NCBI RefSeq assembly: GCF_029541745.1
Contig: NZ_CP089746.1
Coordinates: 1-64,000 of the forward strand
Reading direction: 5' to 3'
Length of the DNA stretch: 64,000 bases
Origin: Streptomyces sp. LX-29
GTDB taxonomy: Bacteria > Actinomycetota > Actinomycetes > Streptomycetales > Streptomycetaceae
Below, in pieces: positions 18,671 through 26,673 of this stretch (positions within the stretch are counted from its first letter, which is position 1; each line of letters begins with the position of its first letter). The notes under the pieces were generated by a model. That model was not told the origin of the DNA. It saw nothing but the letters and a program-made list of their open reading frames with translations, and searched no databases. A program made the translations under genes and the position numbers.

Positions 18671-19120
18671 GGCATCCCAGTGCCAGTCAGGGTGTACCGC
18701 CGACACTCCGGCGGGCGACCGGGTCCCGTCTTGGCCCCGCGCAAGCTGGGATGTTCCGGCATGGATAAGGTGGTCGCACGACCACCGAAGATACGCCCTG
18801 CGTAGGCAGGGGTGTTCCGACCGTTGCCCACAGACCCGGGATCTCGGCCAGCTACGCCCTGCGCAAGCAGGGGTGCTCCGGCGCACGAGTGCTGGCACGA
18901 CGGCGAGGCGTGCTACGCCCTGCGAAGCAGGGGTGTTCCGAGGGCCAGGACATCCAGGCGGGTGGTGTCGACCTCAACCCCGCGCAAGCAGGGGTGTTGA
19001 CGTCCTGCGGGCCTCATCGACCACCGCAAAGTCCCTGCGCACCCTGCGTGAGCGGGGTGTTCCGCGACGGACCTGACGTCGAGCCAGCTCTCGCCCTGGT
19101 CCCCCGCACAGGGGCACGTC
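18671..19120 (+). CRISPR. degenerate type I-E-like CRISPR array 2, no cas genes
   Basis: Repeat units start at about 18671 (weak), 18732, 18793, 18854, 18915, 18975, 19039 and 19091 (weak), at a 60-61-base period. The best units share the core CTGCGCAAGCAGGGGTGTTC preceded by ACGCC. Spacers are 33-35 bases and all differ. Units in the middle are almost identical, whereas both edges are decayed; one unit (18915) lacks a base. The repeat is the same type and orientation as array 1, 7 kb away, so the two may be halves of one array separated by the KAP cassette, or two arrays of one lost system. 18535-18670 shows only possible further relics. Confidence 0.8.
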
Positions 19121-19344
19121 ACGGTTGGCGCGTTAGCCCGCTTAGGGGATAACGCGGCACGAAAGCCCAGCTCACGGAGCATTTCGTATACCGAATCTCA
19201 CTACAGTGAACAGGGCTTTCTCATGAGCCGGCCACATCAATTCTCACCTGATGTCTCACCTCATGCCTGCCATCGAACGGTGATTCACGCCAGGATCAGG
19301 TTCCTCACTCAGACATCTCACTGAGAATTTCTGTAGGCAACGGC

Positions 19345-19891
19345 GTGAGAGTCAGCACCCTGTGCACCCGCCACCACAGCCACGACGCCACCGACACCGC
19401 CTGGGCTCATCGGCCGCCGCACCGACTGGTGTGCCCACGCCACCACCAAGCCGCCCCCGACCCACGACTCACGACCACCGTCCGCACCTGGGCCGCGCCC
19501 GGACTCGCCACTGGCGCACCACGCACACCAGCGACTCCTACGGCACCCACGCGCCGCCACCGCCTGGACCACAGCGCGCGCCATCACCACCCGCTGATAC
19601 GACCACCAGCAACACCTCACCCACCGCTGGCACACCCGCCTCAACCAGCTCTGCGCGACCAACCCCTACCTGACCACCACGGGCAGCGCCTCCCCCACAC
19701 TCCTGGCGCGCGACCTGATCACCTACCCCGAAACCGTTGCTCTCGCCCGCGCACTCGCAGCCCTCCCGAACCGGCCGCATCGCACCACCGACGACGCCCT
19801 CAGCCTCATCGCCCAGCGACTCGGACTGCCCCGCCTGACCAGCAACGCGAACGATCCCCTCCGGGCCTTCCTCACCCACACACGCCGCTGA
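19345..19891 (+). pseudogene. decayed TniQ-like gene
   Basis: Two plus-strand frames read like pieces of one protein. The first contains HRLVCPRHHQAAPDPRL, similar to the zinc-finger tail of TniQ proteins. The second, in another frame, continues HLTHRWHTRLNQLCATNPYL and ends ...LRAFLTHTRR at a TGA (19889-19891); an in-frame TGA stands where Trp would fit just before it. At least one frameshift and one stop therefore break the gene. The TniQ assignment is weak because the N-terminal part is missing. 19892-20129 is AT-richer than its surroundings and shows no gene. Confidence 0.35.
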
Positions 19892-20207
19892 CCAGCATCA
19901 TCCAGAACCCCAAGCCCTCAGAGAGCACAACCGCCCATAGACGCACCACCACACCTACGAGAAAACCAAGATCAATCCCACATAACTACTGAACCGCAGA
20001 CCAAGCCCCCGAACAACCAAACCGAACACAGCACCAGGCCACGCCCATCACGCCCGAACGCAGCCGCTCCAGCCGTCCCGATTCCCACCCCAAACACGGA
20101 ACACCAGACCCGAACGACCAAGCCCCCTGAAAATCAATGCTCCGTCACAGACCAGCAGGAACGACTGTCCACGCTGGGCGTCAAGCCGCTTGAGGCGCCC
20201 CCGGCCC

Positions 20208-20415
20208 CGTTATCTTCTCCACGGCCCCGCAATGGGGCTCCCGGCCTCCGGGCTCGGCATGACTTCTCCCCCCCCTGTTGGAACCACATGATCCGGGGGG
20301 TGGTGTCACCGGTCCCGGAGGCACTGGTAGACCGCTGATAAGGGCAGGACCGCCGCAGTTTCGGCAGGCTCTTCATAACGTGGATGCCGGAGACCGGTGC
20401 CGCAGGTGAGGCCGG
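20208..20415 (+). ncRNA. possible bridge RNA leader of IS110 element A
   Basis: The non-coding 5' leader can fold: GCCCC-GCAAT-GGGGC gives a first hairpin, and GCCTCCGGG (20244-20252) pairs with CCCGGAGGC (20314-20322) around a large loop. In that loop CCGGGGGG (20293-20300) is complementary to the right flank CCCCCCGG (23356-23363). A second loop carries ATAAGGGCA (matching the right end) and ATAACG (complementary to the left end). The left-target match is poor because the site is C-rich, so this is weaker than for element B. Confidence 0.4.
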
Positions 20416-21265
20416 GTGGGCAAGACCTCTTCGTGGAGGATGCACGTGACCGAGCTCGACCAGGTGAACGTCTTCGTGGGCCTGGACGTCGGCAAGGGTG
20501 AACACCACGCCACCGCCCTGACGCCCGCCGGGAAGAAAGCGTTCGACAAGCGGCTGCCCAACAGCGAACCCAAGCACCGCGAGCTGTTCACCAAGCTCCA
20601 GGCCAAGCACGGGACCGTGCTCGTCGTGGTCGACCAGCCCGCTTCCATCGGGGCTCTGCCGCTGGCCGTGGCCCGCGAGACCGGATGCCGCGTCGCCTAC
20701 CTGCCCGGCCTGACGATGCGGCGGATCGCCGACCTCTACCCCGGCGAGGCCAAGACCGACGCCCGCGACGCCGCGATCATCGCTGATGCCGCCCGCACCA
20801 TGCCCCACACCCTGCGCGACCTCGCACCCACCGACGAGGCCCTCGCCGAACTGGAGATGATCGTTGGCTTCGACGACGACCTCGCAGGCGAGGCAACCCG
20901 CATCAGCAACCGGCTCCGCGGCCTTCTGACCCAGATCCACCCCTCACTGGAACGGGTCCTGGGCCCAAGGCTGGACCATCCCGCGGTCCTGACCATGCTG
21001 GAACGCTTCGGATCTCCAGCCGCGTTGCGCAAGGCCGGACGTCGCCAGCTGATCAGCCTCGCCCGCCCGAAGGCTCCGCGCATGGCCGAGCGACTGGTCG
21101 GCGACGTCTTCACCGCCCTGGACGAGCAGACCGTGATCGTTCCCGGCACCGACGCGGCCGCCCTGATCGTCCCCAGCCTGGCCGGCTCCCTGCGGGCCGT
21201 CCTCGACCAGCGCAAACTCATCGAGAAGCGGATCGAGGACCTGCTGGAGGCCCACCCTAATGGGC

Positions 21266-21640
21266 AGTGATGCGGGGCACCGCCAGGCCCACCCCGGCCC
21301 ATCGAGGCCCTGAAAGAGACTGCGGGCCCCGCATCACTTTCTCGTGACGGTGGTCGGTTCCGGAGAAGCCGTACACACCCCCTGGGACTGGATCCCTTGG
21401 TCAAGAGCCGGCCTCCGGGACCGTCCACTGTCACGAGTTCACGCCTCCACCGCATCCGGTCCGATGATCGGATCGTTGAGGTTTGTGGTCCGAGCCGCCC
21501 ACAGGGGTCACCTCTCATCACGCCTGGAGTCACCGAGCTCTGGAGCAGACCGAGGGCCCTGATGGCCGCTGGGGTCACGAACGGCTGATCGGATGCAGGG
21601 CCATCGAGCCCTTCCATTAGGGAGACGCGTGCCCCCGCAC
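21266..21640 (+). ncRNA. bridge RNA candidate of IS110 element B
   Basis: A perfect 13-bp stem pairs 21266-21278 with 21326-21338. Its internal loop holds AGGCCCACCC (21285-21294), identical to the left target flank at 21248-21257, and GAAAGAG (21312-21318), complementary to the right target CTCTTTC (22953-22959). Between them GGCC-CATCGA-GGCC forms an upper hairpin. A second loop holds ATCGGATG (21588-21595), identical to the right end of the element (22944-22951), and CCATTAG (21614-21620), complementary to the left end with its core (21257-21263), separated by GGGC-CATCGA-GCCC. This is the target-loop/donor-loop layout described for IS110-family bridge RNAs. The exact RNA ends are unknown. 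Confidence 0.8.
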
Positions 21641-21689
21641 GGCTGCGACCAGCAGCACGCCCCCCGACCGAGAGGACGAACACGACACG

Positions 21690-22931
21690 ATGACCGTCAC
21701 CTGCGGAATCGACTGGGCCAGCGACCACCACGACGTCGCCCTGGTCGACCACGAGGGAACCCTGTTGGCAAGGGCCCGGATCACCGACGACTTCGACGGC
21801 CTGCACCAGCTCCTCGAACTCCTCACCACCCACGGCGACACCGCCAACGCCCCAGTCCCCGTCGCGATCGAGACCTCCCGCGGCCTCCTCGTCGCCTGCC
21901 TCCGCGCGACCGGCCGGCCCATCTACGCGATCAACCCGATGGCCGCCGCCCGCTACAGAGACCGCCATGCGGTCACCCGCAAGAAGTCCGACCACCTCGA
22001 CGCCATGGTGCTCGGGAACATCCTGCGCACGGACAGGGCCGCCCACCGGCCTCTGCCCGACGACAGCGAGCTCGCCCAAGCGATCGCCGTCCTGGCCCGC
22101 GCCCAGCAGGACGCGGTCTGGGACCGCACCCAGGCGGGCAACAAACTTCGCTCCCACCTGCGTGAATACTTCCCCGGCTTCCTCGCGGCCTTCCAGCACA
22201 ACCGCGAAGGGATCAGCAGCAGCGTCGCCCGCGCCGTGCTGGCCGCGGCCCCCACTCCCGACCAGGCAGCCAAGCTCACCCGCGCCCAGCTGCGCGCGCT
22301 GCTGAAGAAGGCCGGCCGCCAGCGCGGCATCGAGGCAGAAGCCGAACGACTGCGAGACGCCCTGCGCATCACGCAGATGCGCCAGCCCCACCAGGTCGAG
22401 CAAGCCATGGGACGCCAGGCCATCGCCCTGCTCAGACAGCTTGATGCCGCCTGCATCAGCGTCGACGACCTTGCCGAAGCGACGGTGGAGTCTTTTGATG
22501 CGCACCCGGACGCCGAGATCATCACCAGCTTTCCAGGGCTCGGGTCACTCACCGGCGCCCGGGTGCTCGCCGAGATCGGCGACGACCGATCCCGATTCAC
22601 CGACGCGAAAGGCCTGAAAGCCTTCGCCGGAGCCGCACCGGTCACCCGGGCGTCCGGCAGAAGCCTCGCGGTCATGGCCCGCAGGGTCAAGAACCAGCGT
22701 CTGGCCTCGGTCGGCTACGTCTGGGCGTTCGCCAGCCTGACTGCCTCCCCAGGCGCCCGCGCCCACTACGACCGGCGACGAGCCGACGGAGACCGCCACA
22801 CAGCCGCCCAGCGCAACCTCTTCAACCGCATGCTCGGCTGCCTCCACCACTGCCTCACCAAGCGCACCCCCTACGACGAACTCACCGCGTTCCCCACCCC
22901 GCCGACCCCACAACTCACCATCGCTGCTTGA
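21690..22931 (+). CDS. IS110-family DEDD transposase B
   Basis: An intact 413-residue recombinase. The N-terminal RuvC-like DEDD domain shows CGIDWASDHHDVALVD, VAIETSRG and KKSDHLDAMVLGN. The C-terminal Tnp20 domain contains FPGLGSLTGARVLAEIGD and the conserved APVTRASGRS segment with the catalytic-type serine. ATG 21690 closely follows the predicted bridge RNA. No frameshift or internal stop was seen, so this copy may still be active. Confidence 0.93.
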   Translation: MTVTCGIDWASDHHDVALVDHEGTLLARARITDDFDGLHQLLELLTTHGDTANAPVPVAIETSRGLLVACLRATGRPIYAINPMAAARYRDRHAVTRKKSDHLDAMVLGNILRTDRAAHRPLPDDSELAQAIAVLARAQQDAVWDRTQAGNKLRSHLREYFPGFLAAFQHNREGISSSVARAVLAAAPTPDQAAKLTRAQLRALLKKAGRQRGIEAEAERLRDALRITQMRQPHQVEQAMGRQAIALLRQLDAACISVDDLAEATVESFDAHPDAEIITSFPGLGSLTGARVLAEIGDDRSRFTDAKGLKAFAGAAPVTRASGRSLAVMARRVKNQRLASVGYVWAFASLTASPGARAHYDRRRADGDRHTAAQRNLFNRMLGCLHHCLTKRTPYDELTAFPTPPTPQLTIAA

Positions 22932-23616
22932 CAGATCAACTGCATCGGATGTCTCTTTCCAAGGTCCTGATCTCGATGCCCGGCATCGGGGTCAGGACCG
23001 GAGCCCGCATCCTGATCGACGTCGGCGACGGCAGCACCTTCCCCACCGCCGCCCACCTCGCCGCGGTCTCGCCCCGGTGACCAGGAGTTCCGGCTCCTCG
23101 ATCCGTGGTGAACACCCGGCCCGGCGAGGCAACAAACAGCTCAAGAGAGCGTTCTTCCTCGCCGCGTTCGCGTCCCTGGCCGACCCCGCATCACGGGCCT
23201 ACTACAACAAGAAAATCGCGCAGGGAAAGCACCACACCCAGGCCATCCTCTGCCTCGCCAGACGACGCGTCGACGTCCTCTTCGCCATGCTCAGAGACGG
23301 CACCTTCTACGAGTCACGACCAGCCATCCCGGCTTGACCAAACCCATAAGGGCACCCCCCCGGCGGCCGATCGTGCGGCGAAGGGCCCGGTCAAGGCGCA
23401 ACAAGCGTTCCAGCGCGGCGAGGTGGCCCTCGCCCAGTGGGTCGAACGGGAAGGCCACCGGCCAGTGCCAAGGGGCCACGGCGAAACGATCACCATCGAC
23501 GGGAAAATCGAACCTGCGTCCGCGCGTCTCGGGGTATGGGTCTCCAACACCCGCGCTAGACGCGACAAACTCACCGTGGAGCAGCGGGATACGCTCGCTG
23601 CGCTGGGGGTCGAGTG

Positions 23617-24010
23617 GTGATCGGGACCCGGCCCCTGCTGCAGGTGGCACCGCTTGCCCAGGAGACGGTGTCCTCGTTCCTCGGTCGGATAGCAGCCTCC
23701 CATGCGATTGACGCGGGCGAACTGCGCTCCTGCTGGCAATGGTCCAACCAGGCCCCACGCATCCCAGGAGTCGCCAGCCCCGCCCCGACGCCGAGATCCT
23801 CCTCAACCACGCCGGACGCCGCGTCCTGGCCGAACTGTGCCGCACCAACCCGCAGAACCTGGATCTTCGACCTCGGGCTGGCGGAGGCAGTGGAACGATC
23901 GATCCTCGCGGGCTTCGAGATCCGCGACCCGGACCCCATCCTCGGCCTGTCCGAAGTCGCCCTGCGCGGCCGGCGCCTCGCACTCCTCGCCATATTCTCA
24001 GAACTGACTG
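23617..24010 (+). pseudogene. TniQ-like gene remnant
   Basis: GTG 23617 overlaps the stop of the helicase-associated remnant (GTGA). The first 50 codons read PLLQVAPLAQETVSSFLGRI..., a recognisable TniQ N-terminus (P-L-x-x-E-T/S-x-x-S-[YF]-L-x-R). After about 23745 the plausible continuation shifts frame (RPDAEILLNHAGRRVLAELC), then shifts again, and no zinc-finger region remains. The gene is truncated and frameshifted. Its coupling to the helicase-like frame suggests the two once acted together. Confidence 0.55.
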
Positions 24011-24056
24011 CACATCAGGGTCACTTATGGTGTCACCTTGAGATCGACAGGTCAGC

Positions 24057-24080
24057 GCCCTCACCGTTTCGGGTGAGGGC
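24057..24080 (+). terminator. hairpin terminator
   Basis: GCCCTCACC pairs perfectly with GGTGAGGGC around a 6-base loop. It lies just after the decayed TniQ-like gene and before the larger hairpin at 24090. There is no clear U-tract, as is common in high-GC actinomycetes. Confidence 0.5.
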
Positions 24081-24089
24081 CAGTCATCC

Positions 24090-24136
24090 CACACGCGAGG
24101 GCGGGCCCGGCAACGCCGGGCCCGCCCTCGCGTGTG
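24090..24136. terminator. perfect 22-bp hairpin, terminator of the SMR operon
   Basis: 24090-24111 is the exact reverse complement of 24115-24136, with a 3-base AAC loop. It lies 17 bases beyond the stop of the last SMR gene (24154, minus strand), the position of a rho-independent-type terminator. Because the stem is symmetric it could also stop plus-strand transcripts arriving from the IS region. Confidence 0.8.
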
Positions 24137-24153
24137 CGGCTGTGTAGTGGTCA

Positions 24154-24585
24154 TCACTGGTGGGCAGACTGCTCGGTCTGCGTCTGCTTGGGGCTGTCCG
24201 AGAGCTTGAGCCAGACGACACCGCCGATGATCACGGTGAGCCAGAGGACCTTGACCGGGGTGAGGGTCTCATCGAAGAAGACCGGGCCGAGCAGTGCCGC
24301 TCCCACGGCGCCGATGCCGGCCCAGACGGCGTAGCCGATGCCTACGTCGATGGTGCGCAGGGCCAGGCTCAGGGAGAAGAGCGTCAGCAGGAAGAAGACG
24401 ACCGCGATCAGTGACCAGGAGAGCACGGTGAAGCCCTGGCTGCCTCCCACGGCCAAGGCGTAGGCGATCTCGAAGGCTCCGGCGAGAAGGAGGACCGGCC
24501 ATGCGCGGGCTCGGTCGCTGTGGGCTGTGACGTTCTCGGTGGCGGTGGCGGTGGCGGTGGCGGTGGGGGCGGCGGTGGTGGACAT
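24154..24585 (-). CDS. small multidrug resistance (SMR) family transporter, long form
   Basis: A 143-residue, four-helix drug/cation:proton antiporter of the cell membrane. The membrane-embedded glutamate is visible in the first helix (LLLAGAFEIAYALAV), followed by the family pattern GFTVLSWSLIAVVFF, GIGYAVWAGIGAVG and the last helix VLWLTVIIGGVVWLKL. It has an unusual Ala/Thr-rich N-terminal extension (about 20 residues, TATATATA) encoded by a simple GGTGGC-type repeat, and a Gln/Thr-rich tail. ATG 24585 is used. It lies 59 bases after the other SMR gene; paired SMR genes often form heterodimers (compare EbrAB, YkkCD). Confidence 0.9.
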   Translation of the reverse strand: MSTTAAPTATATATATENVTAHSDRARAWPVLLLAGAFEIAYALAVGGSQGFTVLSWSLIAVVFFLLTLFSLSLALRTIDVGIGYAVWAGIGAVGAALLGPVFFDETLTPVKVLWLTVIIGGVVWLKLSDSPKQTQTEQSAHQ

Positions 24586-24644
24586 GTGAGTTCCTTCCTC
24601 AGGGACGATCTCGGCAGGGGGGGTGGGGTTGGATTCCGGAGGCG

Positions 24645-24965
24645 TCAGGCTGCTCCGCTGAGCTGGAGGCCGACGACTCCGGCGATGACGGCGGCAATGC
24701 CGAGGAACTTGCGCCAGTCCAGACGCTGCCCGAAGACGAGGGCTCCGAGCACGACGATTCCGACGCCGGAGACGGCGGTCCAGATCGCGTAGCCGACGCC
24801 GACCTCGAAGGTCAGCAGCGCCTGGCTGAGGAGGTAGGTGGCGATGCCACCGCTGACCAGCGTGGCGACGGTCCAGCCGGGCCGGGTGAAGCCCTGCGCC
24901 CTGCCGGCGGTGATGGCGACGGTGATCTCGAAGACGACGGCGAGGGCGAGGTAGAGCCAGTGCAT
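24645..24965 (-). CDS. small multidrug resistance (SMR) family transporter, short form
   Basis: This 106-residue protein is of standard SMR length. Helix 1 is MHWLYLALAVVFEITVAITA with the essential Glu (residue 13). The rest (GRAQGFTRPGW; VGVGYAIWTAVSGVGIVVLG; FLGIAAVIAGVVGLQLSG) matches the four-helix family. ATG 24965 follows an AAGGA-type site. It is the third gene of the DsbA-deaminase-SMR-SMR unit. Substrate is unknown; quaternary ammonium compounds or guanidinium-type cations are usual for the family. Confidence 0.92.
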   Translation of the reverse strand: MHWLYLALAVVFEITVAITAGRAQGFTRPGWTVATLVSGGIATYLLSQALLTFEVGVGYAIWTAVSGVGIVVLGALVFGQRLDWRKFLGIAAVIAGVVGLQLSGAA

Positions 24966-24991
24966 GACGGGTGTCCTTACGTGGTGGTGGG

Positions 24992-25486
24992 TTACGAGTG
25001 GATGGTGAAGTCGTGGCGGTGCAGGTCGAGGTAGCGGATGAAGGGGGCCAGGCCCCGGTCCACGGCAAGGTGCCGGGCCGCTGCCGCCAGGGGCAGTCGA
25101 TCGGTTGCGTCGGCGTCGTATCCGGCCCGGTAGTCGAAGCCCCACGCGGCGGCGGTGTCGCGATCGACGGCGAAGTGGACGGCGACGATGCCGTGAGCGG
25201 CGGCGACGCGGTAGCACAGGGCACACGGCTCTCCCGTCGCCAGCAGGGTGGCTCCTTGCAGAGCGGAGCGGCCGCGGGCCCGGACGGCCTGGCGCAAGGC
25301 GACGATCTCCGCGTGGGCGGTGGGGTCGCCGGTCTCGTGGACGAGGTTCACACCAGGGTCGGAGATCCACCCGTCGGCGGCGACGAGCAGTCCGACGAAG
25401 GGAACCCCGCCGGACTCGACCTGGCGGACGCAGGTCTCCACGGCGTCGGCCATCAAAGCGGTGAGCCGGGTCGTGTCGGCGGTCAT
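24992..25486 (-). CDS. nucleoside/CMP-type zinc deaminase
   Basis: This 164-residue protein has the cytidine-deaminase-like zinc site: HAEIV (His and catalytic Glu) and PCALC. The arrangement with a long C-terminal region after PCxxC resembles guanine deaminase or TadA-like members more than cytidine deaminase. The GWISDPGVNLVHETGDPTAHAEI block is the usual substrate loop. ATG 25486 overlaps the dsbA-like stop (ATGA). Its pairing with an efflux cassette is unusual; it might modify a toxic base analogue, but that is inference. Confidence 0.85.
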   Translation of the reverse strand: MTADTTRLTALMADAVETCVRQVESGGVPFVGLLVAADGWISDPGVNLVHETGDPTAHAEIVALRQAVRARGRSALQGATLLATGEPCALCYRVAAAHGIVAVHFAVDRDTAAAWGFDYRAGYDADATDRLPLAAAARHLAVDRGLAPFIRYLDLHRHDFTIHS

Positions 25487-26079
25487 GCGGCGGCCGCTTC
25501 CTGCAGCGCCCGGCGGATCACGCCTTCGGTGGCGACGCCGTCGATGCGCCGGGTGCCGATGATGACCGTGGGGACGACAGTGATGTTCATCCGCGCCGCC
25601 CCGGCCAGCGCCTGCCGGTGCCGCTCGGCGTACTCCTGCTCGTCGAGGGCTGCGGCGTAGGCGGCCGGGTCGAGTCCGACCTCCTCGGCCAGGCGGGCCA
25701 GGACCGCGCGGTCCCCGATGTCGAGGTCCTCGCGGAAGAAGGCCGTCATCACGCGACGGTGGTAGGCGTGGGCCCGCCCCTGCTCCGTGGCGTACTGGGC
25801 ACCCAGGAACGCCAACTCGGTGTAGGGCTGCGGCGAGACGGTCGGCAACCGCATCGGCACCTGATGGTGGCGTGCCATCGGGTAGACGGCACGCTCCCAT
25901 ATATCGGGCAGGTACGGGTCCTCCGGTCGCAGCGTGGGTGTCGGATGGGGACGCAGCTCGTGAGCGTGGTGGACGACTTCGACATCGGGCCGGTCGGTGA
26001 TCGCGCGCTCGATCATCTCGTCGGCGATCAGGCAGAACGGGCAGACGTAGTCCGACCACAGATGGATCTGAACAGTCAC
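25483..26079 (-). CDS. DsbA/FrnE-family thiol oxidoreductase
   Basis: This 198-residue thioredoxin-fold protein has the active-site CPFC in WSDYVCPFCLIADEM near the N-terminus, an inserted helical domain, and a late cis-Pro segment NITVVPTVIIG. No signal peptide is present, so it acts in the cytoplasm, like FrnE-type isomerases. It is the first gene of the operon, divergent from merR with 113 bases between them. Confidence 0.9.
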   Translation of the reverse strand: MTVQIHLWSDYVCPFCLIADEMIERAITDRPDVEVVHHAHELRPHPTPTLRPEDPYLPDIWERAVYPMARHHQVPMRLPTVSPQPYTELAFLGAQYATEQGRAHAYHRRVMTAFFREDLDIGDRAVLARLAEEVGLDPAAYAAALDEQEYAERHRQALAGAARMNITVVPTVIIGTRRIDGVATEGVIRRALQEAAAA

Positions 26080-26192
26080 GGCGAGCTCCGGTTCCCCGAG
26101 ACACCCCCGGTGGGTGCGACACCTAGATCGTGTAACTTCACACCGGCGTCAACTTCAAGGAACGGAAGTCGGCAAACGGTTCAGGAGGTCTC
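26080..26192. promoter_or_regulatory. divergent promoter region with candidate MerR operator
   Basis: Between dsbA-like (minus) and merR (plus). On the minus strand TTGAAGTTGACG...TGAAGTTACACG contains a repeated TGAAGTT and a TTGAAG/TTGACG -35-like element about 18-19 bases before TACACG, the long spacing typical of MerR-activated promoters. It is therefore the likely MerR site controlling the efflux operon. Confidence 0.45.
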
Positions 26193-26552
26193 ATGCGCAT
26201 CGGTGAGTTGGCGGCTGCCAGCGGCGTCAGCACCCGAGCCCTGCGGTACTACGAGCAGCACGGGCTCATCCGATCCGAGCGCACCCCCGGCGGGTGGCGC
26301 GACTTCGACAGCTCCATGGTCGAGCGGGTCGTCATGATCCAGCACCTGTTCGCGGCCGGCCTGGGCAGCTCCACCATCGACGAAGTGCTCCCCTGCATGG
26401 AGGCCCCACTCGAAGAACGCAACGGCGCCATGGAGCAGCTGTTCGCCCAGGAGGCCGAGCGCCTGGAGGCCAAGCGACGCGACATCGACCGCGAACTCGA
26501 CACCCTGCAAGCGCTCCGTGCCGAAACGGCCTTGCCCGGCCAAGCCCCGTGA
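26193..26552 (+). CDS. MerR-family transcriptional regulator
   Basis: This 119-residue regulator opens MRIGELAAASGVSTRALRYY, the classic MerR winged helix-turn-helix, followed by EQHGLIRSERTPGGWRDF and a coiled-coil dimer helix (about residues 75-110). The effector region is short and lacks the cysteines of metal sensors, suggesting an organic or drug-like signal. ATG 26193 follows AGGAGG. It is divergent from, and probably controls, the dsbA-deaminase-SMR-SMR operon. Confidence 0.92.
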   Translation: MRIGELAAASGVSTRALRYYEQHGLIRSERTPGGWRDFDSSMVERVVMIQHLFAAGLGSSTIDEVLPCMEAPLEERNGAMEQLFAQEAERLEAKRRDIDRELDTLQALRAETALPGQAP

Positions 26553-26673
26553 TCAACCCACGAGCCCGAGCAGCGCGTGCCCCTGCCAGCCGAGCGACGC
26601 TGCGAGGGCAGCCGTAGCCTGACCCGACCCTCTGAACCTACGCGGCCACAGCATTGGCTCTACTGACGGTCGG

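Larger units (their letters stand above)
21257..22952 (+). mobile_element. IS110-family element B, inserted in transposase A
   Basis: The uninterrupted target can be read from the host transposase: ...GGCCCACC-CT-CTTTCC.... The element lies between two CT dinucleotides, at 21257-21258 and 22953-22954, matching the CT core used by IS621-type recombination. There are no terminal inverted repeats. About 430 bases of leader precede the transposase gene. The length is 1696 bp. All parts appear intact. Confidence 0.88.
20446..23337 (+). pseudogene. IS110-family transposase A, split and frameshifted
   Basis: The N-terminal part (20446-21258) has the RuvC-like DEDD core: VFVGLDVGKGEHH, then VVVDQPASIG and AKTDARDAAIIAD. 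It ends ...EDLLEAHP where element B inserts. The rest resumes at 22955 as LSKVLISMPGIGVRTGARIL and ends ...FYESRPAIPA at 23337. A second defect near 23074 shifts the frame: the usual AAYAGLAPVTRSSGSS run lacks about 7 bases after AA. GTG 20446 is preferred (GGAGG 6 bases upstream). Two independent lesions make it inactive. Confidence 0.85.
20208..23354 (+). mobile_element. IS110-family element A, interrupted by element B
   Basis: The borders are inferred, since IS110 elements lack inverted repeats. The right limit is set by ATAAGGGCA (23346-23354), which is repeated at 20338-20346 in the 5' leader. The left limit is set by CGTTAT (20208-20213), whose complement ATAACG occurs at 20375-20380. 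These would be donor-guide matches of a bridge RNA. The helicase-remnant reading resumes on both sides of these limits. The transposase gene is broken by element B (21257-22952). Confidence 0.6.
20130..23620 (+). pseudogene. helicase-associated (HA) domain gene remnant, split by nested IS110 elements
   Basis: The left piece (about 20130-20207) reads VTDQQERLSTLGVKPLEAPP and the right piece (about 23356-23620) reads KGPVKAQQAFQRGEVALAQW, later LGVWVSNTRARRDKLTVEQR and LAALGVEW. These are helicase-associated repeats, found at the C-terminus of actinobacterial DEAD/DEAH-type helicases. Everything between is IS110 DNA. Neither the helicase motor nor a start is present, so this is a C-terminal remnant even without the insertion. 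The TGA (23618-23620) overlaps a GTG that opens a TniQ-like frame. Confidence 0.6.

Noticed and set aside
1..19120. CRISPR-associated Tn7-like transposon (CAST): TnsABC-TniQ genes and CRISPR-like arrays in the same region
   Set aside because: No Cascade, Cas12k or any cas gene is present. The arrays are decayed, 6 kb or more from the tns genes, and of I-E type, whereas known CASTs use other types.
24541..24580. Gly-rich repeat encoded on the plus strand (GGTGGC repeats)
   Set aside because: It is the reverse strand of the Ala/Thr-rich N-terminus of the SMR protein; only a simple sequence tract.
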